Source of the DNA: Anaerolineales bacterium
GTDB taxonomy: Bacteria; Chloroflexota; Anaerolineae; Aggregatilineales; J027
Direction: 5' to 3'
DNA length: 64,000 bases
Assembly: GCA_020634155.1 (NCBI GenBank)
Contig: JACKCI010000002.1
Span: 1,612,001-1,676,000, forward strand
A program made the position numbers and the translations under genes. This document shows, piece by piece, positions 8,411 through 16,814 of this stretch; the stretch's first letter is position 1; each line of letters begins with the position of its first letter. The notes under the pieces were generated by a model. It had not been told where the DNA came from. It searched no databases and was given only the letters and a program-made list of their open reading frames with translations.

Positions 8411-10252
8411 ATGACTACCTTACTTCATCTGACCCCATACTTGGCATCATTGTCGATTTCACTAGCAGTGGGAGCCTATGCGTGGCAACATCGCCAAGTG
8501 GCTGGCGCGAGATATTTTGCTTTGTATGCCTTGTTTCAGGCTTCTTGGACAATCGGTTATGTCTTGGAGCTAGGAACGCCTAGTCTCCAAGGCAAAGTGT
8601 TGTGGGATGATTTTCAATTCATTGGCTTTATCTATAGTGGCGCTCCTATGATTATTTTTGCCCTGATTTATACAGGGCGTCCAATCAAGTCCACTAGACG
8701 CCTTTGGTTCTGGCTCTCGATTGTGCCAGTTGTGTCGTTGGCGCTGGTTGTTACCAATGCGTGGCATGGCATAGTGCGGGGTGAAGCATGGCTAGTCGAA
8801 GATACCCCGTTTGATGTGCTGTACTATGATTTTACACCCGCCATTTTCTTGATGGGAGCTTACGCCATAGGGCAATCGCTATATGTGTTGGTAGCCCTTG
8901 CTCACTATTTTTTCAAGTCGCAATATATCTATCGTCGTCAAGTCGCAACGATTTTCGTGGGTGGGTTAATTCCAGTTCTAGGCGGCTTTGCAACCTTCGG
9001 CGGGCTAACCCTGAGTGGGCAACGGGATGTCGCTCCAGTTACTTTTGCACTTGGCAATGTGGTTGTGGCATGGGGCCTATTCCGCTATCGGCTGTTTGAT
9101 TTAGTGCCGATTGCCCGCGATATGGTCTTAGAAAACATGGTGGATGGGGTGTTGGTGCTTGACCGTGAGCGTCGTATTGTTGACCATAACCCAACGTTCC
9201 TGCGGATGCTGAGGTTGAGCAAGCCTGTCATTGGCAAAAAGACCGAGATGGCCTTTTCGGATTGGCCTGATTTACTCAACCGCTTTGGCCCACTTGACCA
9301 AGCCCGTGAGCGCATCGAAGTCCCTAGAGAAGATGGGGTAATCGCTCATATTGATGTGGACATCACCCCCCTCACTGACCAGCACCAGCAGAAAATCGGG
9401 CGGCTGATTGTGCTGCGAAATGTGACCGAGCAAGTTGAATTCCAACGCGCCCTTGAGCAACAAAAAAGTGAGCTAGAGAAGCTCAATACGGAACTCCAAG
9501 TGGCGTGGGATGCAGCCAAGGCCGCCGACCGTGTGAAGTCGCAATTCTTGGCGAATACTTCCCATGAACTCCGTACCCCGCTCAATGCTATTCTCAATTT
9601 TGCTCAGTTCCTTGCAATGGATATTTTTGGGGAGATCAACGACCAACAACGGGATGCGGTAGACAAAATTATAGGCAGCGGTAAACATCTTTTGGCTCTG
9701 ATTAACGATATTTTGGACATAACTAAAATTGAGGCTGGCATGATGCACCTATTTATTGAAGATAACATCAATCTCCATCAAGAGTTAACCTCGGTCTTGG
9801 CATCGGTTGAGACGATGTTGGTTGAAAAACCGATTCGTTTAGTTACCGACATCGATGCCGAATTGCCAACAATGGTTGGTGACCGTCGTCGAATCCGTCA
9901 GATATTGCTGAATCTGCTCTCTAATGCAGCCAAATTTACAGCAGAAGGCAGCATTACTCTGAGCATCAAGAAACGCCAAACGGACATCTTATTTATGGTG
10001 AGCGACACTGGCCCCGGCATTGCAGAGGAAGACCAGCAAATCATCTTTGAACCCTTCCGTCAAACAGAAATAGGGGTGCGGCAGATGAGTGGTACTGGCT
10101 TGGGTTTGCCGATTACCATGCGTCTTGTTGAAGCCCATCATGGCAAGTTATGGCTGGAGAGCGAAATGGGTGAAGGCTCTTCTTTCTTCTTTACGCTTCC
10201 CGTTCAGTCAGAGGCCTTACTCGAATTGATGAAAACGGAAGCGGAGGTGTAA
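8411..10252 (+). CDS. 7TM/PAS sensor histidine kinase
   Basis: A 613-residue kinase. Residues 1-225 carry about seven hydrophobic segments in the arrangement of the N-terminal 7TM histidine kinase sensor family (conserved WTIGYVLELG and the FALIYTGR region). A PAS domain follows (about 235-345, DGVLVLDRERRIVDHNP), then a coiled coil, HisKA with His385 in SHELRTPLNAIL, and HATPase_c. The last base of its stop is the first of the next ATG. The downstream receivers lack output domains, so one or more are likely phosphorylated by this kinase or the one before it. Confidence 0.92.
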   Translation: MTTLLHLTPYLASLSISLAVGAYAWQHRQVAGARYFALYALFQASWTIGYVLELGTPSLQGKVLWDDFQFIGFIYSGAPMIIFALIYTGRPIKSTRRLWFWLSIVPVVSLALVVTNAWHGIVRGEAWLVEDTPFDVLYYDFTPAIFLMGAYAIGQSLYVLVALAHYFFKSQYIYRRQVATIFVGGLIPVLGGFATFGGLTLSGQRDVAPVTFALGNVVVAWGLFRYRLFDLVPIARDMVLENMVDGVLVLDRERRIVDHNPTFLRMLRLSKPVIGKKTEMAFSDWPDLLNRFGPLDQARERIEVPREDGVIAHIDVDITPLTDQHQQKIGRLIVLRNVTEQVEFQRALEQQKSELEKLNTELQVAWDAAKAADRVKSQFLANTSHELRTPLNAILNFAQFLAMDIFGEINDQQRDAVDKIIGSGKHLLALINDILDITKIEAGMMHLFIEDNINLHQELTSVLASVETMLVEKPIRLVTDIDAELPTMVGDRRRIRQILLNLLSNAAKFTAEGSITLSIKKRQTDILFMVSDTGPGIAEEDQQIIFEPFRQTEIGVRQMSGTGLGLPITMRLVEAHHGKLWLESEMGEGSSFFFTLPVQSEALLELMKTEAEV

Positions 10253-10665
10253 TGCACGACCTACAGGCTTATCACTATCTCTACGTCGAAGATGACCCCC
10301 TCAGCCGCGAAGTCATGCAGATGATTATGGGGACAGCGATGGGTATTGAGACCCTTACCATTTTTGACGATAGCAGTAACTTCATGGAACGCCTACAGGG
10401 GTTAATGGTACCGCATGTGATTTTACTGGACATCCACATGAAACCCCATAATGGCTTTGAAGTGCTAGACATGATACGCCAAGACTCTCGATATAACAGC
10501 ACCACCATCATCGCACTGACGGCTAGTGTGATGAATGAGGAGGTCACACAACTTCGGGAGCGCGGTTTTAATGGGGCCATTGCCAAGCCCTTGAGCATCC
10601 AAGCCTTTCCCACACTGTTGCGACAGATTTTAGAAGGACAAGCGGTTTGGCACATCGCAGACTAG
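10252..10665 (+). CDS. Stand-alone receiver protein (1 of 3)
   Basis: A 137-residue CheY-like receiver without output domain. Acidic pair in YVEDDPLSRE, phosphoacceptor Asp60 in VILLDIHMKPHNG, Thr in IALTAS and Lys in IAKPLS are all present, so phosphotransfer should work. It ends in EGQAVWHIAD; a similar tail is found in both other stand-alone receivers downstream. It overlaps the kinase stop by one base, and the HEAT-repeat gene follows at once. Probable roles are phosphorelay intermediate or partner-binding switch. Confidence 0.9.
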   Translation: MHDLQAYHYLYVEDDPLSREVMQMIMGTAMGIETLTIFDDSSNFMERLQGLMVPHVILLDIHMKPHNGFEVLDMIRQDSRYNSTTIIALTASVMNEEVTQLRERGFNGAIAKPLSIQAFPTLLRQILEGQAVWHIAD

Positions 10666-10677
10666 ATGAGGATAAAC

Positions 10678-11253
10678 ATGAAATCAATCGTCATTGATGA
10701 ACTCATTGATAGCATAGAAGCGCTGGATATGGTGGCTCCCGGTAAATTAACGCTTGCTATCCAGCGGTTAAACACTGAAGATGTTGCGCTGCTTGCGGAA
10801 CGGGTACACCATGAAAACCGTGACCGGAGTTGGAAAGCAGCCGTTATATTGTCGTATGTTAACCATCCCGTGACTTTGGAGACCATGCGCCAACTCTTAA
10901 CGGCTAATCACCCTTTTCTAGGGCATATCGCGTTTGACACGTTGGAGCGCTATGCCCCTGACGAGGACATTCAAACATTTGTGAAGGCCCTACCCCAGAG
11001 CATAGCCACCCTGCAACCACGTTTGGTGAGGCTTATCGAGAAGCGTGGTGATAAACGCGCTATACCTGTTTTGATGACGTTATTGCCAAAAGCCAAGTCC
11101 TCTTTGCTGCGCCTAACGATTATCCAAGCGTTAGGGGTATTGGGTGATGACGAAGTGCGCGAGGTCATTGAAGGCTATGTTGAAGATGATGACCACCATG
11201 TTCGGAAACGTGCCATGATTGCTCTTGAACAGTTAACACCGAGTGAAAGGTAA
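10678..11253 (+). CDS. Small HEAT-repeat protein in the signalling cluster
   Basis: About 191 residues of helical repeats; HEAT/PBS-lyase-type units can be seen from residue 40 on (AVILSYVNHPVTLETMRQLL, RLIEKRGDKRAIPVLMTLLP, ALGVLGDDEVREVIEGYVEDDD, VRKRAMIALEQL). I prefer the ATG at 10678 because GAGG lies seven bases upstream; the in-frame ATG at 10666 abuts the previous stop without a ribosome site. HEAT proteins are adaptors; lying between receivers, this one may dock kinases or receivers. No catalytic motif. Confidence 0.8.
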   Translation: MKSIVIDELIDSIEALDMVAPGKLTLAIQRLNTEDVALLAERVHHENRDRSWKAAVILSYVNHPVTLETMRQLLTANHPFLGHIAFDTLERYAPDEDIQTFVKALPQSIATLQPRLVRLIEKRGDKRAIPVLMTLLPKAKSSLLRLTIIQALGVLGDDEVREVIEGYVEDDDHHVRKRAMIALEQLTPSER

Positions 11254-11259
11254 AGAAAC

Positions 11260-11670
11260 ATGATATCACTCAAAGGCAAGCGAATTTTTTACATCGAAGA
11301 CAACCTACAAAATCGGGCATTGGTTCAGTTGATGCTGGAACGTTATGGTGCGACGATTAGCTTTGAACGCTGGGGGGGTGATGATTTACTCCCGCGTTTG
11401 GAGGCCTTTCTACCGATTGACTTGATTCTTTTGGACTTGATGTTCCCCAATCATGTCAGCGGTTATGACATCTTTGACCGTATCCGAGAACGACCCGCTT
11501 TTGCGGAGATTCCGATTGTGGCAATTTCGGCGGCTGACCCAGCCGTTGAGATGTCCAAGGCCCGTGCGAAGGGCTTTTCGGGGTTTATTGGTAAGCCCAT
11601 TAACTTGCTGCAATTCCCGCAGCAAATCGCGCAATTACTCGAAGGTGAACAGGTTTGGTACGCACTCTAA
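11260..11670 (+). CDS. Stand-alone receiver protein (2 of 3)
   Basis: A 136-residue receiver. Acidic residues lie in FYIEDNLQNR, phosphoacceptor Asp59 in LILLDLMFPNHVSG, Ser in VAISAAD and Lys in IGKPIN. The loop after the phosphoacceptor is two residues longer than in receiver 1. It ends in EGEQVWYAL. AAGG lies eight to twelve bases before the ATG. There is no output domain. It follows the HEAT gene by six bases. Confidence 0.9.
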   Translation: MISLKGKRIFYIEDNLQNRALVQLMLERYGATISFERWGGDDLLPRLEAFLPIDLILLDLMFPNHVSGYDIFDRIRERPAFAEIPIVAISAADPAVEMSKARAKGFSGFIGKPINLLQFPQQIAQLLEGEQVWYAL

Positions 11671-11705
11671 CCCTTATCCATTTGCAGACGGGAGAGGACA
11701 TTATC

Positions 11706-12086
11706 ATGCTAGAGGCGCTCATTGTGGATGACAATCCAATTAACCATGATGTGATTGGCACGTTGTTAGAAAGTGTTGGCATGAAGGCCATTGCCATTGA
11801 TTCTCCACGGTTGATAGGGGAGACTTTGGATCGTGCAACCAATATCCGTGTAATCTTCCTTGACCTTGAATTTCCGCAACACGATGGCTTTGAGCTACTC
11901 AAAGACCTGAAAGCCGACCCGCGTTTGGCGGGCGTGCCGATTGTGGCTTATTCGGTACATACCAGCGAGATTGACCGTGCCCGTCGCTTGGGCTTTCATA
12001 GCTTCTTGGGCAAACCGCTCAACGCGCAGGCCTTCGCTTCGCAGTTGGAACGGATTCTCAATAATGAGCATGTCTGGGAAGTCTAG
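11706..12086 (+). CDS. Stand-alone receiver protein (3 of 3)
   Basis: A 126-residue receiver with the acidic pair in IVDDNPINHD, phosphoacceptor Asp53 in VIFLDLEFPQHDG, Ser in VAYSVH and Lys in LGKPLN. The ATG at 11706 follows GGGAGAGG, so the longer frame beginning at 11655 is unlikely. It ends in NNEHVWEV, again a ..VW.. tail. It is the last gene of the signalling block; a 110-bp gap with a perfect inverted repeat follows. Confidence 0.9.
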   Translation: MLEALIVDDNPINHDVIGTLLESVGMKAIAIDSPRLIGETLDRATNIRVIFLDLEFPQHDGFELLKDLKADPRLAGVPIVAYSVHTSEIDRARRLGFHSFLGKPLNAQAFASQLERILNNEHVWEV

Positions 12087-12136
12087 CTAATAGGTAAAAA
12101 TACAGGTGATTGTGTTGTCAAGATGAGTGATAGATG

Positions 12137-12170
12137 ATAGACAATTTCTGAGCTTAAAAAGATTGTCTAT
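12137..12170. promoter_or_regulatory. Perfect 9-bp inverted repeat upstream of the DsbA-like gene
   Basis: ATAGACAAT (12137-12145) and ATTGTCTAT (12162-12170) are exact reverse complements 16 bases apart, in the only AT-rich part of the gap. A -10-like TATACT (12168-12173) overlaps the right arm, so the dyad could be an operator over a promoter. No T-run follows, so it does not look like a terminator. Confidence 0.4.
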
Positions 12171-12208
12171 ACTAAACAAACCATTTTCGACACCTAATGG
12201 AAGGTCTC

Positions 12209-12991
12209 ATGGAAACCCCACCTGTTGATTTGAAACCCAACCAACCCTCAAACACGACGGCAACCTTGCTGATTACGGCGGCGGTGTTTTTTGGGCTTGG
12301 TTTTGTGCTTGCCTTTTTGATATTTGGCACCAAGGAGGATGGCGCAAGTAATAGCGATGTCCAAGCCGCGGTACAAGGCACCTTCACCGCCTTAACGCCT
12401 CCACCAACGCTGCCACCAACCCGTGTCCCAACAGAATTGACCTATACTGACCACAACCCACGCCTAGGGGACGACAGCGCTCCTATTAAAATCGTGGAGT
12501 TTTCTGACTATCAATGTCCCTATTGCAGCCGTTTCCACGCGACTACCCTTGAGCCGTTGCTTGACCATTATGGGGACTTGGTGCAGTTCGTTTATCGTGA
12601 GTACCCCATTATCGGCGGTCAGTCCTCAGCCGAGGCAGGTGCAGCAGCCCTCTGTGCTAGTGAGCAGGGCCTCTATTGGGAATATGTCGAGCTTGTATGG
12701 GCCAATCAACTCAGTGATAACCGCGCCAGTATCAGCAGCGAGCTATTGACCAGCTTTGCGGAGCAGGCTGAACTCGATATGGAAGCATACAACACCTGCC
12801 TAGAATCTGAAGCTGGCATGAATTATGTACTGCTGGACTATCAGGCGGGGATTGACCTGTCAATTCAGGCTACGCCCACCTTCTTTATCGAAGGGGAACG
12901 CGTATCGGGTGCCTATCCGTTGGACTATTTTATGGATGTCATTGACGCCCAGTTGGTTCGTAAAGGCATTGCTCCCCCCGCCCGCACCTAG
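12209..12991 (+). CDS. Membrane-anchored DsbA-like thiol oxidoreductase
   Basis: About 260 residues: one N-terminal membrane helix (about 20-40), a Thr/Pro linker (about 55-75) and a DsbA/thioredoxin_4 domain outside the membrane. The active site reads YQCPYCSRFH (CPYC), and the cis-proline is in QATPTFFI. Two further Cys (LCASE, NTCLE) occur, as in BdbD-like proteins. Likely role: disulfide formation or exchange in exported proteins. The ATG at 12209 has GGAAGG just upstream; the in-frame ATG at 12197 has no ribosome site. A strong terminator follows. Confidence 0.9.
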   Translation: METPPVDLKPNQPSNTTATLLITAAVFFGLGFVLAFLIFGTKEDGASNSDVQAAVQGTFTALTPPPTLPPTRVPTELTYTDHNPRLGDDSAPIKIVEFSDYQCPYCSRFHATTLEPLLDHYGDLVQFVYREYPIIGGQSSAEAGAAALCASEQGLYWEYVELVWANQLSDNRASISSELLTSFAEQAELDMEAYNTCLESEAGMNYVLLDYQAGIDLSIQATPTFFIEGERVSGAYPLDYFMDVIDAQLVRKGIAPPART

Positions 12992-12993
12992 AA

Positions 12994-13021
12994 CAAAAAG
13001 AGGCCGATTGGCCTCTTTTTG
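12994..13021. terminator. Bidirectional terminator between convergent genes
   Basis: An 11-bp perfect helix pairs 12995-13005 with 13010-13020 around the loop GATT. The arms begin with A5 and end with T5, so it can act on both strands: for the DsbA-like gene from the left and the FAS1-PhnD gene from the right. Confidence 0.9.
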
Positions 13022-13039
13022 TTTATTGGCTTGGTAGTT

Positions 13040-14389
13040 CTATTGCAGGTTCTCGACATCAACGCCAGCAGCATCAAGTTGCTCGCGGAAGTCATCAAAG
13101 AAAGCATCACTGGCACGGGCTAGGCTTGTCCAATTATAGACTTGTTCAAGCAAGGCAACATTGGCTTCGTCATTGGCGATATTAAGCAAACCATCGACCA
13201 ACAGCAGTTGCATCGCATAGGGAACATCACTGGAGAAGCTCAGAGTATCGTTGGGGATAGGGGCGGATTCGGCAATGACCAGCACGACATCACGAACATC
13301 AGGATGTTCATCTTCCACTTGGCTACGGGCATCCACAAAGGTCGCACCAGCTTGGCACTCACCGCTGTAAATGGCGTTCACTACACCATCATGACCACCT
13401 GCGTCGATGACGTTTTCGCTGAGGGTATCTACGTCAATGCCAGCAGCCCGCATCGCAATGCTGGGGATAATCCAGCCACTAGTGCTGAGGGGGTCAGGAC
13501 GGCAGAAGACCGTATCGGTGGTAATGTCTTCAAGACTTTCGATACCTGAATCGGCACGAGCGACAATTTGCCCCGCGTAGAAGGATGTGCCAAAGCGAAC
13601 ACTGACAACACCCACATTGGCACAACCGCGCCCACTTGCCAACACATAACCAAAGGTGTTCAAGGCACCGATTTCAGCTTCACCACCGCACATAGCCTCA
13701 ATCGCAGCAGCGTAGTCAGTGGCGACACGGGCATCAATAACAAAGCCTGTTGCCTCGCTCAATAGCGATGTCAGTTCATCAGCACCAGCTTGTACTTCTT
13801 GGGCATTTTCTGATGGGATAAATAGCAGGGTCAGGGGGTTGTCTTCGGTACCGAGGTCAGTGGCGTCTGCGACCAGCCCGTATAGAACACTGGGGGGGAC
13901 CAACACATCATCAATAATGTGAATCACACCATTGGATGCGACAATATCGGTTTCGATAACATTGGCTTGATTGACGCCTACAAATTCGTCAAGGACACTT
14001 ACGCTAAGGTCTTCACCCTCAAGGGTCGTTACTTTCGCTTTATCAAGACCGAGGGCGTCTTCATACATGACCGTTCCTTCTACCACATGGTAGAGAAGGA
14101 TGGATGTCAGCAACTCAGTGTCCCCAAGGACGGTTGCGGCATCAACGCCAAGTTTCTCTAGGGCAGTGGTAAAGGCTTCATTGGTTGGAGCAAAAACAGT
14201 ATATTCGCCGTCACCCGCAAGGGTAGCCGCTACGGATGGGTCAGCAGCCGAGATTGCGAGCATGAGGGTTCCGAGATCGGGATTGGTTGCAGCAATATCG
14301 GCAATGGTGCCGCCATCTTGGGCAAAGCTTGGCCCAACGAAGCTGCTAACTAAGAGTATCACTATCACCAAAAGAGTAAGTTTACGCAT
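13040..14389 (-). CDS. FAS1 domain-PhnD-type binding protein fusion
   Basis: 449 residues. A signal peptide (MRKLTLLVIVILLVSS..FAQ) is followed by a fasciclin/FAS1 domain (about 25-170: TVFAPTNEAFTTAL, LLYHVVEGTV, NGVIHIIDDVLVPP) and a PhnD-type phosphonate/phosphate-analogue binding protein (about 180-445: LFIPSENAQEVQ, IGALNTFGYVLA, DPLSTSGWIIPS, HDGVVNAIYSGECQAGATF). The ATG at 14389 has GGAGAG upstream. The genes for permease and ATPase lie upstream on the same strand, so this should be the substrate receptor. No lipobox is seen; the FAS1 domain, usually adhesive, may hold it at the surface. The fusion is unusual. Confidence 0.9.
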   Translation of the reverse strand: MRKLTLLVIVILLVSSFVGPSFAQDGGTIADIAATNPDLGTLMLAISAADPSVAATLAGDGEYTVFAPTNEAFTTALEKLGVDAATVLGDTELLTSILLYHVVEGTVMYEDALGLDKAKVTTLEGEDLSVSVLDEFVGVNQANVIETDIVASNGVIHIIDDVLVPPSVLYGLVADATDLGTEDNPLTLLFIPSENAQEVQAGADELTSLLSEATGFVIDARVATDYAAAIEAMCGGEAEIGALNTFGYVLASGRGCANVGVVSVRFGTSFYAGQIVARADSGIESLEDITTDTVFCRPDPLSTSGWIIPSIAMRAAGIDVDTLSENVIDAGGHDGVVNAIYSGECQAGATFVDARSQVEDEHPDVRDVVLVIAESAPIPNDTLSFSSDVPYAMQLLLVDGLLNIANDEANVALLEQVYNWTSLARASDAFFDDFREQLDAAGVDVENLQ

Positions 14390-14455
14390 GGAGACTCTCC
14401 ACAAGTCAAAACTAACTAAACAAGGTAAGAACCTATTGTAGCGCGAAACGGAATT

Positions 14456-15982
14456 TTAGACATAACGCTCCCGAATGCGAGCACTTGCATAGTCCAAAAT
14501 CGTCACCACGATCGCAATCATCCACACTGCAATACCAACCGAATCATAGTCCCCGATGCGGATCCATTGCACCAGAATCGCGCCGATACCACCCCCGCCA
14601 ACAGCACCAATAATGGTGGACATGCGGACATTGATGTCCCAACGATAGATGGTAAAGGATACGAAGGGTGGAACTACTTGTGGCACAACGGCATACATGA
14701 TAGTCTGTAAACGGTCTGCACCTGTTGCTTGGATGGCTTCAATTGGGCCATCATCAATGCTCTCGATCGACTCGGAATAGAGCTTGCCCAGTGCCGCGAT
14801 GGTATGAATCGTTAAGGCAATGACACCCGCAAACGGCCCCGGCCCAACCCATACAATAGCGATTAAGGCCCAGATAAGTGGCTCAATTGAGCGCACTACA
14901 TTCATAAACAAGCGCACAAGATAATAGATTGTCAAGGTGATGATGTTCGTCGCCATCAGATTACGTGCGGCTACAAAGCTCATGGGAACCGCCAAAATCA
15001 GGCCAAATGCGGTTGCCATCAACGCCAAGAAGATTGTTTCAATAATCGCCTCTAATGATAGCCAGAATTCTTTGACTAGTTTAGGGCTACCGATTTCTTT
15101 TTGTTGGCGCACAATAATCCGGACTGGTACTGCCCCAACTGTTGTTGAAGGGATGGTGAAATTAGGCATCACAAATGATAGTTCAAATTGCCCGTTGTCA
15201 TCAGGTGTTACCCGTACCCGTTCACCATCAACCACCACTCTAAATTCGGGGATGCTGGCGGGGTTGATAATGAGTTCCGCCTGCTCATTGGGGCGGTAGT
15301 TGTAGCCTTTGAGCGTTACCTCTGTCCCTTCACGGCGGCGGCCATTGGGCAAGCGCCCGCCTGACGGGTCTCCGCAATCAGGGGCTATCTCTAGGTACGG
15401 TTGGCCCTCAACTGGTTCGGGTTGTTCAACAGGGCCATCTTCTTGGCAGGGGGTCTCCCAAAGTGCTACCCCGTCAAAATTTTCTTTATCCCGATACAAA
15501 ATCTTTTCAGGATTCCAAGGCCAAAGAATTTGCGATAGGCGCGGCACAATATCATCAATCTCACGCACCGCCTTTGCGATATTGATTTCGGTAATATCTG
15601 ACCCCACGACCAGTGTGCCAATAATTAAGAAAGTCATTCCTAGCCGAGGTGGAGAGGGTTTATGTCCCGCGCAAACATAGGCATCAAAAATACCCCATAG
15701 ATGCCCCAATACCGCGAAAATAATTGCTACCACCGCATAAGTTAAGGTGGTTTCTTGCGGGCGGCTGAGGTCGGCTGTGTCTATGCTGGGCGGCAGCACT
15801 GTTACAGCGATTTTGGCGTCATCTAAGCGCCATAACACAAGACCATATAGGCTGGCGACAAAAGAAAAAATGAGAATGGCGCGGGTGATATACCCCCGTA
15901 GCAGTTGCCCTAGGCCGGGGATGAGCGAAACAAAAGCGTTCAAGATTGGAGGTAAAGAGAGTAAAGAACGTGGTGGTTTCAT
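14456..15982 (-). CDS. phnE: PhnE-type ABC permease with extra N-terminal region
   Basis: 508 residues, about twice the usual 260-280. The C-terminal ~195 residues are a PhnE permease (about 310-508; EAA-like loop near EAIQATGADRLQTIMYAVVPQV, later GAVGGGGIGAIL). The first 130 residues add about three membrane helices opening with a PGLGQLLRGY motif, and residues 131-305 form an exported section with an Ig/IPT-like stretch (GTEVTLKGYNYRPNEQAELI). It lies eight bases after phnC, with an AAGGA site. The extra domain may contact the FAS1-PhnD receptor; that is inference. Confidence 0.88.
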   Translation of the reverse strand: MKPPRSLLSLPPILNAFVSLIPGLGQLLRGYITRAILIFSFVASLYGLVLWRLDDAKIAVTVLPPSIDTADLSRPQETTLTYAVVAIIFAVLGHLWGIFDAYVCAGHKPSPPRLGMTFLIIGTLVVGSDITEINIAKAVREIDDIVPRLSQILWPWNPEKILYRDKENFDGVALWETPCQEDGPVEQPEPVEGQPYLEIAPDCGDPSGGRLPNGRRREGTEVTLKGYNYRPNEQAELIINPASIPEFRVVVDGERVRVTPDDNGQFELSFVMPNFTIPSTTVGAVPVRIIVRQQKEIGSPKLVKEFWLSLEAIIETIFLALMATAFGLILAVPMSFVAARNLMATNIITLTIYYLVRLFMNVVRSIEPLIWALIAIVWVGPGPFAGVIALTIHTIAALGKLYSESIESIDDGPIEAIQATGADRLQTIMYAVVPQVVPPFVSFTIYRWDINVRMSTIIGAVGGGGIGAILVQWIRIGDYDSVGIAVWMIAIVVTILDYASARIRERYV

Positions 15983-15990
15983 ATCAATAG

Positions 15991-16794
15991 TTATCCTTTT
16001 TGCAGCCCACCCGTGAGTCCACCACCAAGACGCTGGGCTTCCTCACCGTAAATCTGGCGGAACTGGGTATCTGTAATATTTTGAATATCGGCTTTTGACC
16101 CCTCATAGACAATTTTGCCATCGCGCAATCCAATCACACGATCAGCATAACGCTGCACCAAGTCCAAGTAGTGCAGACTACAAAGCACGGTCATCCCATG
16201 CTCTCGATTGAGTTTTTCGAGATAGTCCAAGATTGAATAGGCCAATACAGGGTCAAGGCTGGCGACAGGCTCATCAGCTAGGATTATTTTAGGTTTCTGC
16301 ATGAGTGCCCGTGCAATGCCCACCCGTTGCTGTTGCCCACCGCTCAAGGCATCGGCACGGTTTTGTGCTTTCTCAGCAATCCCCACCTGTTGAAGTGCTT
16401 GGAAGGCATCTTGGCGTACCTGCGGCGGAACATAGCCCACAACACTCCATAGTGGGTTTAAATAACCGAGCCGACCAGAAATAACGTTGGTGATGACTTT
16501 GGAGCGCTTGACCAGATTAAACTGCTGAAAAATCATTCCTATTTGACGACGGGTAGAGCGGAGCTTGGTTCCTTTAACTTGGGCAATATCAATACCATCA
16601 AACCAGATATGCCCTGAAGTAGGTTCTACCAAACGATTAATACACCGAAGCAGAGTGGATTTACCTGACCCGCTAAGGCCAATAATCACCAAAAACTCCC
16701 CTTTGCGGATTTCAAAGCTGACATCCACCAAGGCTTGGGTACCATCTTCATAAGTCTTGGAGAGGTTTTCAATACGTAATACAGGTGCATCCAT
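15991..16794 (-). CDS. phnC: Phosphonate-type ABC transporter ATPase
   Basis: 267 residues with Walker A GLSGSGKST, signature LSGGQQQRVGIARAL, Walker B IILADEPVASLDP and switch His in SLHYLD. The region around IFQQFNLVKRSKVITNV is characteristic of PhnC. The start at 16794 (MDAPVLRIENL) has AGAAGGA upstream; the longer frame to 16845 would overlap the methyltransferase. It energises the PhnE-like permease. The substrate may be phosphonate, phosphite or phosphate; there are no C-P lyase genes in the window, so breakdown cannot be inferred. Confidence 0.92.
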   Translation of the reverse strand: MDAPVLRIENLSKTYEDGTQALVDVSFEIRKGEFLVIIGLSGSGKSTLLRCINRLVEPTSGHIWFDGIDIAQVKGTKLRSTRRQIGMIFQQFNLVKRSKVITNVISGRLGYLNPLWSVVGYVPPQVRQDAFQALQQVGIAEKAQNRADALSGGQQQRVGIARALMQKPKIILADEPVASLDPVLAYSILDYLEKLNREHGMTVLCSLHYLDLVQRYADRVIGLRDGKIVYEGSKADIQNITDTQFRQIYGEEAQRLGGGLTGGLQKG

Positions 16795-16814
16795 ATGATA
16801 AAATCCTTCTAAGT

